From the NCBI RefSeq assembly GCF_014633365.1, contig NC_068338.1, positions 53,021,716 through 53,085,715 of the forward strand: a stretch of 64,000 bases of DNA, written 5' to 3'. The position numbers and the translations under genes were made by a program. The notes beneath the pieces were generated by a model, which saw nothing but the letters and a program-made list of their open reading frames with translations, searched no databases and was not told the DNA's origin. Below, piece by piece: positions 25,801 through 36,539 of the stretch (its first letter is position 1; every line of letters begins with the position of its first letter). Source of the DNA: Diospyros lotus (taxonomy: Eukaryota > Streptophyta > Magnoliopsida > Ericales > Ebenaceae).

Positions 25801-26930
25801 TTAATTATAGATGCAGTAAATTTTAGATAAGTTCAAAAGATCCAACACAACTACTCGACAATTTGAATTTGAATTTGAATTTGAATAGAAGAAATAAAAA
25901 TCAACTCCCACAATTAATTAATAATAATAGAATAAATATAGTACACGTATATATACTCATAATTGACTTAGAGCTATATATATATATAATATACATGCTT
26001 TTGTTTCAAGAGTTTTATTTTATGCAAACTCAGTTAGAAAAGAAAAGAGAGGCCAATTATGTCCTTAATTTGGGCTAATTAACTTAAATAAGCATAAATC
26101 GTTCTCAAATATTACACTAAGTACGTCTGAATTTTAATTTATTATATAATTTTATAAAATATTAACGTGACTAATAACATGACCTACTAAATAACACAAT
26201 AATTATTAAACTTTATAGAGAAGTATAAAAATATTACTGAATTTTACATTAAAATATAAAAATGTTATAATTTCGTTAGTCTCCTTTTAATAATAATTGA
26301 CATGAGTAACTATATATAGAATTGTATACTAAATTAAAATTTAATAACTATTTAGTTATAAATTGAATTTGATTATTTTTTTTTATATTTTAGTGCATAG
26401 ATAGATGAATGACTATATATTTATGTGGCTAATTAATTAGCTAGAAACAACATATATATTATTGAGAGCTTTCTTATAAGTATTAATTTGATTTTAACAA
26501 CCAACCAAACAAACAAAATTTAATGCTTCTCTCGAAGCAAGCAATTGCCCCAAGTGGGGGTGGGGGTGGAGCCCTCTCTCTGTCTCTCTCTTCCCTCTTT
26601 TCAACCAGTTTCATGCCTTCACATTGATGACAGATATATATAGCTAGCTGGAAACAACCAAAAAGAAATAGCTTTAAAAAAAAAGAAAGAAATCAAAATA
26701 TTCGTATTATTATTATATTGTTCTTGAATTTTTCTTCAACAGCAACGTCTACAGCTAGCAATGCCAAGATTAAGAAAAAAAAGGAAGAAATTAAAGATCA
26801 AAATTAAACAAGAAGCTAGGCAAGGCGAATCAAAGATTTCCACAAATTTACATGTGACTCGATCAAGCTTCAAATGAACAAATCATCAGGCCGTACGTGA
26901 CATAACATGATGTTTTGATCAGAATTAAAT
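22831..26930. other. AT-rich intergenic stretch, no supported gene
   Basis: It contains microsatellites: (TAC)n at 23690-23711, (AT)n at 23885-23899 and 24384-24401, (TA)n at 25672-25684, and an (AATTTG)n patch at 25861-25886. Short open frames are low-complexity or lack family features. Near 25190-25330 a CT-rich patch resembles low-complexity patches at 34440-34560 and 58480-58680. Confidence 0.6.
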
Positions 26931-26935
26931 TTTAA

Positions 26936-27280
26936 TCAAACCCTGAAGCAAAGAAGGTGGTGGTGGTGGTGATGGTGGCGGCGGAGGTGGTGGTTTTCAC
27001 GATCGATCATGCCCTGGACATGCCGGAATTCCTCGACGTGGCAAGGAATATTGATGGGTCCTTTCTGATCAAACCCATATTCTTCCTCAGCCTCCTTCAG
27101 CAGCTGCATGAACAAGGGGTGGTTAATGTAGATCACCGGAATAACGAACCGCTGCTGCTCCGCCCCTTGACCCACCGTGACGGCCAAACAGCCCTTCGGA
27201 ATATCCTTCCTCCCGCCGTGGTGGTGGCCTCCGGGAACATGCAGATGAAAATTGAGCAGGTGATTGTCTCCACTGCCCAT
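26936..27280 (-). CDS. SAUR family protein, SAUR32-like (114 aa)
   Basis: Small auxin-up RNA protein encoded by one exon, as usual for this family. It starts MGSGDNHLLNFHLHVPGG. The core SAUR domain (about residues 25-95) includes DIPKGCLAVTVGQ, QQRFVIPVIYINHPLFMQLL, EEEYGFDQKGPINIPC and VEEFRHVQGMID. SAURs of this type act in cell expansion, typically by inhibiting PP2C-D phosphatases that restrain plasma-membrane proton pumps; this is family knowledge, not shown here. The SAUR32-like assignment rests on the N-terminal length, the FDQKG block and the CFRV end. A His tract (seven in a row) near the C-terminus comes from a GGT/GTG-rich repeat. A TATA-like run is at 27555-27568. Confidence 0.92.
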   Translation of the reverse strand: MGSGDNHLLNFHLHVPGGHHHGGRKDIPKGCLAVTVGQGAEQQRFVIPVIYINHPLFMQLLKEAEEEYGFDQKGPINIPCHVEEFRHVQGMIDRENHHLRRHHHHHHHLLCFRV

Positions 27281-27554
27281 CTCAAGAGAATTAATAATTA
27301 AAACCCCGAGAAACAGCTATAGCGTGCGAGAGAAAAAGCGAAAGAAAATCTGGAACTGGGGGGGTTACAAGAAAACGAAAACGTGGGAGAAAGGCCAGGG
27401 ATCAGAAGCGGAGATGGCTAGCTTGAACAGGGTTAGAGAAGAGTCGGTTAAAGATCTCGGAACGTTGCTCATCATAAACTGTTTGTTTCAGAGGTTAAAC
27501 ACATCAACTTGGTGACGAAATCTCAAGAGGGTTTATCCGGCCGGGACGAAGAAG

Positions 27555-27568
27555 ATATATATATATAG
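27555..27568 (-). promoter_or_regulatory. Candidate TATA box of the SAUR gene
   Basis: CTATATATATATATC on the minus strand lies about 280 bases upstream of the SAUR ATG. It may also be a simple AT microsatellite. Confidence 0.3.
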
Positions 27569-27849
27569 GTTGATTCAAGGGCCGGGGGTGATATATAGAG
27601 AATAATACTAGCTCTAGGGCTTTCTTGGCATAATAGAAAAGACGGGTATTCTGGAGAAGGCAGAACTTCTTAGGAATGTGACAACGTGGCGTGTGTGATT
27701 TGACCAATTTGCCGCCGGAAAGAGGGCTTGTAATTTCCTTCCTTCCCCATTTTCCATTTGCAACGGGGCAATGGAAAACGACTATTTCCAGGTCAAATAT
27801 TAACGCTCCCGGTCCCCGCCGGCCCCCTCCTCCCCCCACTAATCATAAG

Positions 27850-28670
27850 TAAAGAATATTATTATATTATTATTATTATACCGTATAAATTTGTTTTGTT
27901 AAGAGGGTCCGTTTGGCAATGACCCTTTCCACTGCGGATTATAATTGGCCACCAGTACTCTTAATTATTAGGTGCCTGCCTTCTATGGTCATGCTCATCT
28001 CTCTATCCGCCATTTCTATAATGGAATCCTCGAGGTCATATTTTTGTTTTTTTACTTTGATTTTTTTATTTGTATAATTATTTAATTTTTATTCTATTAA
28101 TTATACTCATGAATTTAATTTTTAAATCAATTTAATCTTATGCACTTTAATTTTTTTTTCTTGCAACAAGTCAAACCATTCATTATTTCAATTATATATT
28201 TGGATTTGTATTTTTTAATTAATTTAATTTAATATTTTTATGTGTAAAAAAATAAAATAACACAACAAAATACACTTTATTCATATTAAAAAATAAAGAT
28301 TAAATTGATTCAAAAATATAAATTTAGAAGTGTAATAAAAATAATAAAAAAATTAAATTATTATATAAAAAAATATTAAAGTACAAGATTAACTTAATTC
28401 AAAAATATAAATTTAAATTGTAATTAAAATAATAAAAAATTTAAATAAATATAAAAAAATAAAAATATATGGACAAAATTTATAAGTTCGTCCATAATAA
28501 AATTCTTATTTTTTTAAGCTTTTTATTTTTAAAATTCATCCCATTTATTAATTTTTTTGGAATTTATCTGTTTTTAGGATAATAAGGTCTCTTTGAAAAA
28601 GTAAAAGCTACTTTGTAAAAGTAAAAAGAATTCCGAAATAGAACAAAATCTTATTGTATGGTTAAAGCAA
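27850..28670. other. AT-rich intergenic stretch with a divergent foldback MITE
   Basis: From about 28040 to 28490 a T-rich left half (TTTTATTTGTATAATTATTTAA) is mirrored by an A-rich right half ending GGACAAAATTTATA. The arrangement is that of the MITE copies at 29266-31597. Ends and target duplication are not clear. Nothing else is recognisable. Confidence 0.45.
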
Positions 28671-29016
28671 GTGGCCAACTTAGCAATGAGAGAGGAGCTC
28701 TCTATTGGATTGGAGTTGCGTGGGCGCTGTGGGGGTGAACTGATGCGAAGTCACGTGTCATTACACGTCAGCTTAAAGGGACAGCCAATGGCCGATCCGG
28801 AACATGTAGCGGTTCCTTTAGACGGAAGACGACGTCATCTCACCCGGCCGGTTGTGCGGTTGCTCTGGCGAAAACTGAAAGGGAAAAATACCATTTATAC
28901 CCTGGGAAGTTGGGGTTTTATCCGGTACCGATCCGTAAGTCACGGGCCTGACGGACGGAGCCAGCCCGGATGAACCCGATTTCGTGCCGGATTTTGCTGC
29001 ATTGGATTCTCCCAAA
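28671..29016. promoter_or_regulatory. Promoter-like GC-richer island with no gene attached
   Basis: Inside very AT-rich DNA, this 350-bp block has CACGTGTCA and ACACGTCAG (G-box/ABRE-like), GACGTCAT (bZIP-like) and a TATA-like CATTTATACC (28890-28899). No family-recognisable reading frame follows. It could be the promoter or first-exon relic of a lost gene, or a fragment captured by a repeat. Interpretation is inference. Confidence 0.3.
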
Positions 29017-29265
29017 AGGTTGGATAATCATGTTCCTGTCAAATTCATTTGATTATAGTAATTCTATCTTTAAATTTTAAGCTTTAATTAATAATATTTC
29101 CTCCATCTTATATACTTTTGTAATTTATCAAGATTTTTTCATTTATTAATAATTACTATTGCTTTTCAACTACCTAAATAGTGATGATATAAAAATTATA
29201 TTACCATAGTTCATCTTATTGATGAAAATCTCACATTTATTGAGGTTTTATTTTAATAATATTTT

Positions 29266-29746
29266 GGTCAAATTTATATTTTTATTTATGTATTTGTATT
29301 TTTTTTTGTGTGATCACTTGAATTTTTTGTTATTTCGATTACACTTTTGAACTTGATTTTTCAAGTGAATTTAATATTTATATTTTGACTTTTTTCGTGT
29401 GATAATTCAAATTTTTTGTTATTTTGATTATATCATTAAATTTATATTTTTGAATTAATTTAAGTCTTGTATTTTTATATGTACAAGAAATATAAAATGA
29501 GATGACAATTTTTATATGTACACATCATACTTTATTCATATTAAAATATAGAAATTAAATTGACTTGAAAATATAAGTTTAAGAGTGTAATAAAAATAAT
29601 AATAAATTTATATTTTTATATAAAAAAATATCAAAATACATAGTTAAATTAATTTAAAAGCGTAAGTCTAGAGATGTAATTGAAATAACAAAAAATTTAC
29701 GTGTTTATATAAAACAAATATAAAAACAAAATATATAGATTTGACC
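29266..29746. mobile_element. Long-TIR foldback MITE, copy A, 9-bp target duplication
   Basis: 481 bp, beginning GGTCAAATTTATATTTTT and ending ATATAGATTTGACC. The two halves are imperfect inverted copies over nearly their whole length. Exact 9-bp direct repeats TAATATTTT flank it (29257-29265 and 29747-29755). Nine-base duplications with long inverted arms point to Mutator-like (MULE) mobilisation. No coding capacity. Confidence 0.85.
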
Positions 29747-30129
29747 TAATATTTTTATATAAGAATATTAAAAGTCAGTCGGTACAACGAAAAAAGAAAG
29801 GTCAAGGTTCAATTTTGAGGGTTTTGGGGGGTCCTTAGGAATTGCTTAGGGACAAAGCAAAGGAGGGAATAAGACGTAATGACGTGCGTTCTTATTCTTT
29901 ACCCTAAAGCTCAGTGGCGCACATGAAGCTTTGCACTTCTTATGTCTCCTAAATTTCAATTTTGAAACTGAATTTTATTACTTGATTTTAGTAATTATTT
30001 TAAAATTTTGTGCTTTTAAAGTTACTAAAAATAAATGGACAATGATTGGGGAACTCAGTGGATTTTTTAAACTTAGGTGACATGTCAATATTTTATTCCT
30101 TCATTAAATATTAATCAATAAATATTAAA

Positions 30130-30616
30130 GGTTAAATTTATATTTTTGTTCTTGTAGTCATGCTTTCTTTCTTTTCTTTTTTTTTTTGTGATTACATAAA
30201 TTTTTTATTATTTTAATTACACATATGAACATAATTTTTGAGTCAATTTAATCTTATATTTAACCTTTTTTTTTTTGTAGTCATTCGAACATTTTATTAT
30301 TTCAATTATATCCTTAAACCTGTATTTTTAAATTAATTTAATCTTTATACTTTTACATGTAAAAAAAAGAAAGTGAGATAATAAAATACACGTTATATTC
30401 TAGTTATGTCAAAATATATGAATTAAATTGATTTAAAAATATAGATTTAAGGTATAATTAAAATAATAAAAAAATTAATTTATCACAAAAAAAAAATCTC
30501 AAAGTACAAGTTAAATTGACTTAAAAATAAAAATTCAGAAATATAATCAAAACAAAAAAAAAGTTCGAGTGACCACTAGAAAAAAATGTGAAAGTAGTAA
30601 AAATTTAAGTTTGGCC
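30130..30616. mobile_element. Long-TIR foldback MITE, copy B, 9-bp target duplication
   Basis: 487 bp, beginning GGTTAAATTTATATTTTTG and ending TTTAAGTTTGGCC. Exact 9-bp direct repeats AATATTAAA lie at 30121-30129 and 30617-30625. It has the same internal order of blocks as copy A. Confidence 0.87.
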
Positions 30617-31123
30617 AATATTAAATGTTAAAAATTAACTACTAAATATTAAAATTTACTAAATCCAAATAAATTTAAAAAATCCATTAAGTTGCCAATT
30701 TTGTCCAAATATTTATTTTGGACAAAATAAATAATTGTTTTTCTACTTTTTGCAATTCTGTTAGTTTATGGTAAAGGTCACAGGCTGGGCCTATTCGGCG
30801 GGCTGTTCTTAGGCCCATTTTCCACTGAAACTGGCCCAAGTTATTTGGGCAGAGAATATGATGGACTTTTTTTTCTTTTATTTATTTTTAGTGTTTTTTC
30901 ATAAATATGTTAAGGTTATTATTTCTCCTAATTAATTAGAATATCATATATAAATATGACTTTGTGATAACAATTCATGAGTTGAGATGCCAAAATTCTC
31001 ACAAAATCACTTTGGTTATATATATAGGTTTAGGGTGATGGAGCGGTAATATTGTCCTTATTTTGGTTTCAGGTATTTGTTTATATAATAAAATAGATAG
31101 GTATTGATCAACCATATCTAATA

Positions 31124-31597
31124 GGTCAAATTTATATTTTTATCTTTATTTTTTATATAATTATTTAATTTTTTATTATTTTGATTATACTCTTACTACA
31201 TATGTATTTTTAAATTAATTTAATTCTTATATTTTGATTTTTTTTTATGTGACAACCAAACTTTTTATTATTTCAATTATATATTGAACATGTATTTTCA
31301 AGTCAATTTATTCAGTTATACCTTGACGTGAATAGAGTGTGACGTATAATTTGTCATCTCACGTTAATTTTTTTTTACACACGATAGTACAAAAGTTAAA
31401 TTGACAATAAAATACAGGTTTATATATGTAATTGAAATAACAAAAATTTTGAGTTGACGCATAAAACAAAAGAGTCAAAGTAGATAAGTTAAATTGACTT
31501 AAAAATTAGATTTAATGGTATAATCAAATAATAAAAAGTTCGAACGGGCACTTAAAAAAAAACTTGAAAGTATATGAGTGAAAATATAAATTTGGCC
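31124..31597. mobile_element. Long-TIR foldback MITE, copy C
   Basis: 474 bp, beginning GGTCAAATTTATATTTTTATC and ending AATATAAATTTGGCC. Arms are inverted copies as in A and B. The flanking 9-mers match only imperfectly, so this may be an older insertion. Confidence 0.75.
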
Positions 31598-31599
31598 AA

Positions 31600-32990
31600 A
31601 TATAATATTTTAGTTAAAGGTGAATTTTAAATTCAAAATATATCTAAAATTTCTTCAATAAATTACAACTTGACAAATGGGAGAAAATGAACACCTTTGC
31701 CATAAGTAAAATTAGAACTAAATGGTTTAACCCCTAAGTTCAACCTTATATATATAATTATTCATTTAGGGGGTGTTTGTTAATTGAGATAAGAAGGAGA
31801 AAATGTGGAAAGCATTTTGAATGTTTGGTCTTTCTAATGTGTTTGTTAAGCTTATCTGATCATTTTTAAAAATGTCCTCATGTGATCTCTTATCTCGCCC
31901 TTTCAAAATAAATTTATCTGACTTTCCTCATCGGATAAATTTATCTGGGTCTTTCAGAATAAAACTCAATTGCTTATATGCCACTTATAGAATAGTCAAT
32001 ACTATTTAATACATTTTAAAGATTTAAATTTATTAAAAAATTATTTATTTAAGTCTTATAATTAATATTATTTAATATATTTTTAAATTATTATATGTTT
32101 TGACAATTTTTAAAATTTAAATGACATTATTCATTTCATTGATTTTTAAGATTTAAATTTCACTATCTCTATTTTATTAACTTATATAATTCATTTCACC
32201 AATTTTTAAATTATTTTATTTAATTTTATATTTTATTATCTATTATAAAAATATATTTTGGCCATTTTTAATTATTTAGGTGGAATTATTGTAATTTTAA
32301 CAAAAAATATTTCTACTTTTCAACTCTTTTTAAATTTATTTTTGAACATGAATTTAGAAAATAAAATATTATTTTTAATTTTAATTTTTTTGACAATTCA
32401 TATTAATCATAAAATATTATTTTAATCATAAATTTGATAATAGGGATATTTTGATAAAAAAAACTCTTATTTTGGTATTTATCATATGTATTAACAAACA
32501 CATAAAAAAAAAATACAATTATTAGCGAATTTCAAAAAATTTAACAAATACTTTGATAAAAATATTAAAATACTTTCTAGTCTTATCTTAATTATTCTAT
32601 TCAAAATACATTCTAATCTTATCTTTACACTTCTTATATTACTCGGCGGCACTCAGAAAGAACAATAGAAGAAATAAACTGATGAATCAGATCACCTTTG
32701 GGAGGATGACTCCGCTGTGCATATGCGGGTCCATGGAATGCCATGCCCCTTCGATATATAGATGATATAATCACTTGAGATCAATCAATCCGGACAAAAT
32801 CGTGGAGGCATGGCAAAACTACGCTACTTTAAGGGCACGGGCACAAGAACGGCAGATGCCGTGCTCGTGACCAGGAATCAGTTCTTCTATTATGTATTGA
32901 CCAAACTACCCCTATGGTCATTGTAGAATGACCGTCATGTCATATATATCTCAGCCGGGAACTCTATCGATTTTTTCTACATCCGCCACT
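31600..32990. other. AT-rich intergenic stretch
   Basis: It opens with a GGGGGTGTTTGTTAA phrase (31770) often seen at the edge of MITE-like repeats, and resembles 50095-50370 (AATGTGTTTGTTAA). No matching end or gene was found. From 32640 to 32990 lies the 3' flank of the membrane-protein gene. Confidence 0.45.
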
Positions 32991-32995
32991 TCCGG

Positions 32996-34012
32996 TTACT
33001 CAACCTCCATCGGCCGCGGCGTGACACTGGCGTCCCACTGGCAGCAGTCTCCGCCGGCGGACAACGCGTCGGTGATGGGCTTAATTACCAAAACACTCTC
33101 GCCCACGGTAGCGCAGCACAGAACGCAGACGAACTTGCCCAACATGAAGCAGCTGTAAATGGCTTCTTCCGGCCGGAAGAACGAGGAGAAGGCCAGAAAA
33201 ATCACCTGCATCGGCAGGGAAATGAGGATGGAGAAGGCCAGAGCGTGGATTCGAAAGCTGGTGCCTTTGTTGATCACCAGCGAAACCACCCTCCAATACG
33301 AGAACAAGAAACACAGCGAGAGGGTAATCCCAAACCCGGCGAAAACTATGGTGCTAAACAACGGGTAAATGCAGAGTAACGACTTGTGGTGAAAGGAATC
33401 AATGGAGAAAAGCGAGCTCGAGAAAAAGACATATGGCACGTTCGCTTCCAAGGGCGAGAAGAAAACGAAGAAGGCCTGAAGAACCAGAACGGGTAAACAA
33501 AGAAGGAAAATAACGCCGATGGCCCATTGGTTGTTTGTGTTTCTATTTTTGATGGAGACATTGAGGAGGAACAGGAGAGAGATAAGGAAGCCGGGCTGGA
33601 AGAAACCGAGGGAGAGGACGACGTGGAATTTGCAGAGGTTGGCTTGCTGCGAGAGGCGGTGGCTTCGGTGGAAGGAGGGGAGGCGAAGGATTTCGGAGAA
33701 AGCGGAGGCGGCGACGAAGGCGGTGAAGAGGAGGCGGACGAACCAGAGGGAGTTGAAGCCTTGGAGGTGATGAGAGGTGCGGGATTTAAGGCGAAGCTGG
33801 AGGATGAAGACGAGGGAGACGAGGGAGAAGATAATAAGGGAGGCGATTAGAGACAAGGTGACAACGTCGAAGGCCGAGTCGAGAACTGGGAATGCTGGGA
33901 ACTGCAGGAGGCTTCCGTGCCCGTCGCTCAATGGCGATGGAGATGGCGCAGGAGACGGCGACGTCAAGTCCCGTGGCGAGAATACCGGTCCCCGCGCCGC
34001 TGCGTTTCTCAT
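32996..34012 (-). CDS. Plant multi-pass (about seven-TM) membrane protein of unknown function, 338 aa
   Basis: One uninterrupted reading frame. I chose the start MRNAAARGPVFSPRDL; the frame stays open upstream to 34327, but that part is a translated GA/CT microsatellite and looks like leader. About seven hydrophobic segments are visible, including FDVVTLSLIASLIIFSLVSL, LWFVRLLFTAFVAASAF, FHVVLSLGFFQPGFLISLLF, IGVIFLLCLPVLVLQAFFVF, PLFSTIVFAGFGITLSLCFL, FSILISLPMQVIFLAF and FMLGKFVCVLCCATVGESV. HHLQGFNSLWFVRLL and the run of transmembrane segments recall an uncharacterised plant-specific membrane family. I cannot assign a substrate, signal or G-protein role. The C-terminus is short and hydrophilic. 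Confidence 0.85.
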   Translation of the reverse strand: MRNAAARGPVFSPRDLTSPSPAPSPSPLSDGHGSLLQFPAFPVLDSAFDVVTLSLIASLIIFSLVSLVFILQLRLKSRTSHHLQGFNSLWFVRLLFTAFVAASAFSEILRLPSFHRSHRLSQQANLCKFHVVLSLGFFQPGFLISLLFLLNVSIKNRNTNNQWAIGVIFLLCLPVLVLQAFFVFFSPLEANVPYVFFSSSLFSIDSFHHKSLLCIYPLFSTIVFAGFGITLSLCFLFSYWRVVSLVINKGTSFRIHALAFSILISLPMQVIFLAFSSFFRPEEAIYSCFMLGKFVCVLCCATVGESVLVIKPITDALSAGGDCCQWDASVTPRPMEVE

Positions 34013-34112
34013 AAAGGCGCGGCAGCGGCGGTATATGGCGTGGATTTTGCATGCAGTTGCCAATGCATAATTTTTTTTCTCTTGGGGCAATGAAATTTTC
34101 TGGGTCAGGGTG

Positions 34113-34186
34113 AAGAGAGAGAGAGAAAGGGAGAGAGAGGGATGGAGAGGGTCAGGGTACAGAGAGAGAGAGAGAGAGAGAGAGGA
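34113..34186. repeat. GA/CT microsatellite in the 5' leader of the membrane-protein gene
   Basis: Two (GA)n blocks separated by GGGATGGAGAGGGTCAGGGT. GA/CT repeats are common in plant 5' leaders and core promoters. Confidence 0.8.
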
Positions 34187-34329
34187 GGGGCCAAATCTTT
34201 TCTCTTCTCCTAACGAATGGAAGGTAAACCCACCCGGAAGGTGCCCCTGAGATCTCGGTGTTGTACGGTCGTGGACTGGTGCTACCATAAAACTTGGAAT
34301 ATTCCACTCAAAAGTAGTACCATTCATTA

Positions 34330-35330
34330 TTCCTTTATGCCCATAAACTAATTAAATCATGAAAAATTCTAAAAAAGAGCTCGACAGGCTTGATGACGAG
34401 GTTATCAAAAGAGGAAAACAAATGATTTTGTCCCCACAACCTGCTCCCTTCTTCCCCTCCCATAGATTTGCCCTACCCCTACTACTCTTGCCTCCCTTGC
34501 TATAACCGTCGCTACGTCTTGTTGTCGTCGCCTCTCTGCCATTGCTAACTCACCTTGCCTCGCCGACAATCGATGCAGCGACTGTCGGCGAGGCGAGACA
34601 ACAATGATAGAGTGGCGACGGAGACAAGGTCAGGTGACGACAATGATATGCGATGGCGAGATGACAACGACCATGGCGGGGGAGGCGAGACCAACAAGGC
34701 AGGGGCAGTGGCCTTCTTTGCAAATTTGCAAAGCGAACGGGGGCAAAATCGTATTTTTCCCCTCTTTTTGTGAGCCGTTCGATAGGCTTGTCGGGCCCTG
34801 AAGAACGACTCTTAAATCATAGTATGCCACATCTAAATGATTGTATTAAAATATTTTCTTCCTAAGAAAAGTGTTCCTTTTCCTTAAACTAAATTATACA
34901 CTATGATTAAATCACCTAAATTCTATGTTCGACTTATTTTTTTCTTTATTTTATTTTATTTTTTTACAATAAAACATAAATTATTCTATCTAATACATCA
35001 AGGACCATATTGTATTATATGTACCGACGAGATGCATAAATTTGACAACCGAATCGGTTAAACTTCATATATTGAATTTCATCATCGATTATCAAGGCAT
35101 TACAGACAAAAGAAACCCGAACTTCATGAAACTCAATCGAGTTTTATCTAGAAGTGACAATGGTAAATTAAGTAAGGGTATTTTTATCATTTAAGACCTT
35201 CAGTCATTCTCTTACTGAGTTACTTATACAAATAACATTTTTCATATATCAATTTGTATTGGTTTACAAGAATCTTTTTTTGAACAAACTATATATTTTC
35301 TTCTAATAAAAAAAATGCAAGATGTGAAGG
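34330..35330. other. Intergenic stretch with a perfect 12-bp palindrome
   Basis: GCCTCGCCGACA at 34557-34568 is perfectly inverted at 34583-34594 around a 14-nt loop. The surrounding GC-rich low-complexity patch (34440-34700) gives open frames on both strands without family features. The rest is AT-rich. Confidence 0.5.
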
Positions 35331-35338
35331 TGTTGATG

Positions 35339-36523
35339 CAAAGCCGGCCCAACTAATTTGGGGCTCTAGGAGAAAAAATTTATCGAAACTTTCTTGAGAG
35401 TATTAGTTTTTTCATAAAAAAATAAATAATATATTTTTTACTAAATTTTTTTATTCATTTCATTAAATTAAAAAAAAAATTAAAGTTAAATTAACTACAA
35501 AATCTGATAATTTCTTAATGATAGTGAATTTTTAACTAAAATATAATATTTCAGAGATTAAAAAATGTTAAACAACCTATTACAATAAATAAAGAAAAAA
35601 CAAAACTAATTTTTTCTTGAAATTCTAAAAAAGTCAGTGCAACTCGAGTAAAAAACTATACATTCCTGATTTTCCTATAGAAGAAAATAAAATAAAGCAT
35701 TAAATTGATAACATTAAAAATGTAAAGTTTATCAATAATGAACAAATTTTATTCCACAAATATGCATTGAATTATATTCAGTTTTATGTAAAATTAATTT
35801 TTCTTGCCTTTTGAGATACAAAATCGTTGATTAAATCTCCATAATTAAGTTTATCTAATAAATCATGTTCAATAAATAATATAGCTAATCTATTTAATAT
35901 TTCTTGCGATATAGTTGATCTCAAATATGATTTTATTAATTTCAATTTTGAAATTTTTTTTACAGCAGAAGCCAGGAATTGTGAATAATATTCTATAAGC
36001 AACAATATATGCATTTGGAAAATAATCAACTATTTTGATGTAGTGAAGAATTTCAATGTACTATTTTTTTTCTCTTAAAATGTTTCTTTTAACACTCTTA
36101 ATTTTAAAAATAAATCTAAATCATCTATATCAGAAAGTTCATCAAATTTAAGAACATTTTTAAGATTCAAACAATATCCTTTTAAAACATCTTCATCAAT
36201 TGATTTTAATTTCTTAAAATTGCATAGAAATCTATTTTTTTTTCCATATATTTCAAATTACTCAAACCTATTTCGAAGTGAAGAAATGACTTGATTAATC
36301 GTGTACATAAAATAATCAACTCTAAAGGATTTTTCAACATATTTTGTTTTATCATCATTGATATTTTCATCAAATTGTATTTTGTATTTAATTTTTTAAT
36401 AAAATATTTATTATTAAAAAATAAAAATATATATAAATAACAAATTTTTAAAATTTGGGGCCCTCCTAATTTGGGGGGCCCAGGCGACGGCCTTGCTGGC
36501 CTTACTAGAGGGCCCCGGCTCTG
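35339..36523 (-). mobile_element. Decayed hAT transposon with transposase remnant and 8-bp target duplications
   Basis: Termini CAAAGCCGGCCC and GGGGCCCCGGCTCTG are approximate inverted repeats. Exact 8-bp direct repeats TGTTGATG lie at 35331-35338 and 36524-36531. On the minus strand the interior keeps pieces of the hAT C-terminal dimerisation region, so this is an internally deleted and mutated hAT element, probably of the zinc-finger (TTF/MYM-type) plant group. Confidence 0.88.
35784..36230 (-). pseudogene. hAT transposase C-terminal remnant
   Basis: On the minus strand the pieces read KLKLIKSYLRSTISQEILNR and YGDLINDFVSQKARKINF, with an upstream piece DELSDIDDLDLFLKLRV. These blocks are the C-terminal dimerisation part of plant hAT transposases with a TTF-type zinc finger. 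Stops and frame changes separate them, and no N-terminal zinc finger or catalytic region remains. Not functional. Confidence 0.8.
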
Positions 36524-36539
36524 TGTTGATGGCGCATGC

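Noticed and set aside
26957..27301. Plus-strand frame MVVVVMVAAEVV
   Set aside because: Antisense shadow of the SAUR gene and its His-codon repeat.
33527..33850. Glu/Gly-rich 107-residue frame on plus
   Set aside because: Antisense shadow of the membrane-protein gene; composition is an artefact of the opposite-strand codons.
34013..34327. N-terminal extension of the membrane protein to the upstream ATG at 34327
   Set aside because: The extension is mostly SLSLSLS translated from a CT microsatellite; a leader is more likely.
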